Below, in pieces: positions 15,640-16,431 of a stretch of 16,431 bases of DNA. The notes beneath the pieces are model-generated. The model was not told where the DNA came from and made no database searches. It worked only from the letters and a program-made list of their open reading frames with translations. Position numbers and translations under genes: made by a program. Numbering within the stretch: position 1 is the first letter of the stretch; every line of letters starts with the position of its first letter. This DNA comes from CAZYTO01 sp964650405 (GTDB lineage: Bacteria; Acidobacteriota; Thermoanaerobaculia; Gp7-AA8). The stretch spans positions 1 to 16,431 of the forward strand of contig CAZYTO010000115.1 of NCBI GenBank assembly GCA_964650405.1. The letters run 5' to 3'.

Positions 15640-15701
15640 GCGAGCGGGAGACGGGCGAGCGGCGAGCGGAGGCCAAAGGCTGAAAGGCTGGAAGGCTGAA
15701 A
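15640..15701. repeat. GCGAGCG and AAAGGCTG tandem repeats after the VWA gene
   Basis: GCGAGCGG occurs at 15640-15647, and two abutting GCGAGCG heptads lie at 15655-15668. They are followed by three 8-bp units at 15675-15698: AAAGGCTG, AAAGGCTG, GAAGGCTG. The GCGAGCGG word also lies behind mreB (897-904). Confidence 0.7.
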
Positions 15702-15736
15702 GAAGAGCGCTCATCCCGAGCCCTTCGGCTCCGCTC

Positions 15737-15763
15737 AGAGCGGTTCCGCACGACGGAACGCTA
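15737..15763. other. Small hairpin downstream of the VWA gene
   Basis: GTTCCG and CGGAAC flank the five-base loop CACGA, with AGC/GCT able to extend the stem past a bulged G. No T-run follows, so a terminator function is possible but not supported. Otherwise the stretch 15702-15781 shows nothing recognisable. Confidence 0.3.
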
Positions 15764-15820
15764 TGTGCCGTAATACGTTAGACTCTCGCCTCGGGTGATG
15801 GACGAGAGCGGAACCAGCAG

Positions 15821-16045
15821 TTGTGGGTTCAACCCGGCACAACCGAGCTGGCCAGCGATGTCAGCTTGCAATCGAAGGTTACCGAGGCTAACGAAACGCG
15901 CGATACGTTGGCGCTTTGGGCATATCGAGCCGACGGCGGCGTCGTCGTCCTTACAGGCTCGCGTGGCTTCACGTCCAAAGATAGTCTGGATCGAATGGTG
16001 CAGGGGTTCCTTCGGTCCGTGCAGAGCCAGGGCTTCACAATGTGA
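15821..16045 (+). CDS. Short hypothetical protein or 5'-truncated gene remnant
   Basis: I do not recognise this product. The frame is open from 15782 (after a TAG) to the TGA at 16043-16045. The only usual start is a TTG at 15821, giving 74 residues, and no ribosome-binding site stands out. The sequence looks protein-like: a charged helix-forming start (SLQSKVTEANETRDTLALWA), a short hydrophobic strand (GGVVVLTG) and a second amphipathic helix (SKDSLDRMVQGFLRSVQSQG). Its third-position GC is visibly lower than in the genes to the left. Lack of a good start suggests the 3' end of a larger gene whose beginning was lost, but a genuine small protein cannot be excluded. Confidence 0.4.
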   Translation: MWVQPGTTELASDVSLQSKVTEANETRDTLALWAYRADGGVVVLTGSRGFTSKDSLDRMVQGFLRSVQSQGFTM

Positions 16046-16154
16046 CGCATCGCGTGGACTGGTCTGGGCGGGATGGAACCATTCTTATCGGTGGAACTGA
16101 CGGGAACGTGGGAATGGCGATGCGCTGCGTGTCGGCTCCCTCCGGGGAGCTGGC

Positions 16155-16431
16155 ATGTGTCGAGACGATCGCCGCGAGGACCGCTTTCAGGTTCTCCGAA
16201 ACCGCCTGGCGGAAGCCCGCTGGGCGTTTGAACACGCGATTAGAGCCAATCCGCGACACTTCCGGTCATACATCGGACTGGCTCAAGCGATTTCTGGAAT
16301 GGACGACGAACAGGATGTCGAGCCTTTGTACAGACGCGTGGTTGAGATAACTCCCACGTTTCTGGAGGGCCGCATCGTTCTCGGCGATTACTTGGCGTGG
16401 TCTGGGGAAAATGACCTCGCGACCGGGCAGT
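16155..16431 (+). CDS. TPR-repeat protein, 3' end beyond window
   Basis: An open frame begins at the ATG at 16155 and runs without a stop to the window edge (92 complete codons visible). GGGGAG at 16144-16149, five bases before the ATG, is the best ribosome-binding site in this part of the window. The translation reads as tetratricopeptide-like helix pairs: RLAEARWAFEHAIRANPRHF, then SYIGLAQAISG, EPLYRRVVEITPTFLEGRI and VLGDYLAWSGENDLA, each with the usual spacing of small residues and the proline after the second helix. TPR units are protein-binding scaffolds, so no specific role can be given. Codon use is less GC-rich at third positions than in the mre or slt genes. Confidence 0.65.
   Translation, partial: MCRDDRREDRFQVLRNRLAEARWAFEHAIRANPRHFRSYIGLAQAISGMDDEQDVEPLYRRVVEITPTFLEGRIVLGDYLAWSGENDLATGQ

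Noticed and set aside
16042..16350. 102-codon frame with a GTG start overlapping the previous stop (GTGA)
   Set aside because: The overlap is attractive, but most of it runs in another frame across the TPR gene, which has a much better ribosome-binding site and recognisable repeats. The first 35 codons remain possible but unsupported.

Overview
The window is a GC-rich bacterial chromosome segment of about 16.4 kb with a coding-dense, housekeeping character. The lineage is probably Acidobacteriota. The main clue is a secreted von Willebrand factor A protein at 14220-15638 that matches the architecture of the 'VWFA-related Acidobacterial domain' family, including its terminal GYFA-like motif. 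High GC and a secreted M28 peptidase with a fibronectin-III tail fit. This assignment is an inference from gene content only.

Left part (1-6385, + strand): the rod-shape/elongasome cluster. It holds mreB (5'-truncated by the window edge), mreC, mreD (TTG start overlapping the mreC stop) and then mrdA, encoding the monofunctional transpeptidase PBP2. mrdA is present twice in tandem. By reading, the two copies are base-for-base identical over about 1765 bp (2436-4200 and 4503-6267). They then differ at 17 of the next 115 aligned bases and end in unrelated C-termini (661 versus 626 residues). That step from 0 % to about 15 % divergence at one point is the signature of an old duplication with a recent gene-conversion tract, unless it is an assembly error. 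rodA, the usual partner downstream of mrdA, is absent.

Middle part (6408-11408, - strand): a two-gene ABC exporter (12-helix permease and ATPase, joined by an ATGA overlap), a secreted zinc aminopeptidase of family M28 with a fibronectin-III domain, and a XerC/D-like tyrosine recombinase in which the usual active-site lysine of the beta2-beta3 hairpin is replaced by arginine.

Right part (11515-16431, + strand): a small GNAT acetyltransferase, a Slt-type soluble lytic transglycosylase that is probably a lipoprotein, the secreted VWA protein, a short uncertain ORF, and the start of a TPR-repeat protein that runs off the end. The transglycosylase and the PBP2/Mre cluster both act on peptidoglycan.

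A second layer lies across the window: most gaps between genes carry imperfect tandem arrays of 7-bp (sometimes 8-bp) words. The word differs from gap to gap (CGTTGTT, GTGGTTA, GCTGATC, GYGAAGG, GCGAGCG, AAAGGCTG), and some words recur elsewhere in the opposite orientation. One such array extends into the start and signal peptide of the transglycosylase gene. No tRNA, rRNA, CRISPR array, insertion sequence or convincing rho-independent terminator was seen.
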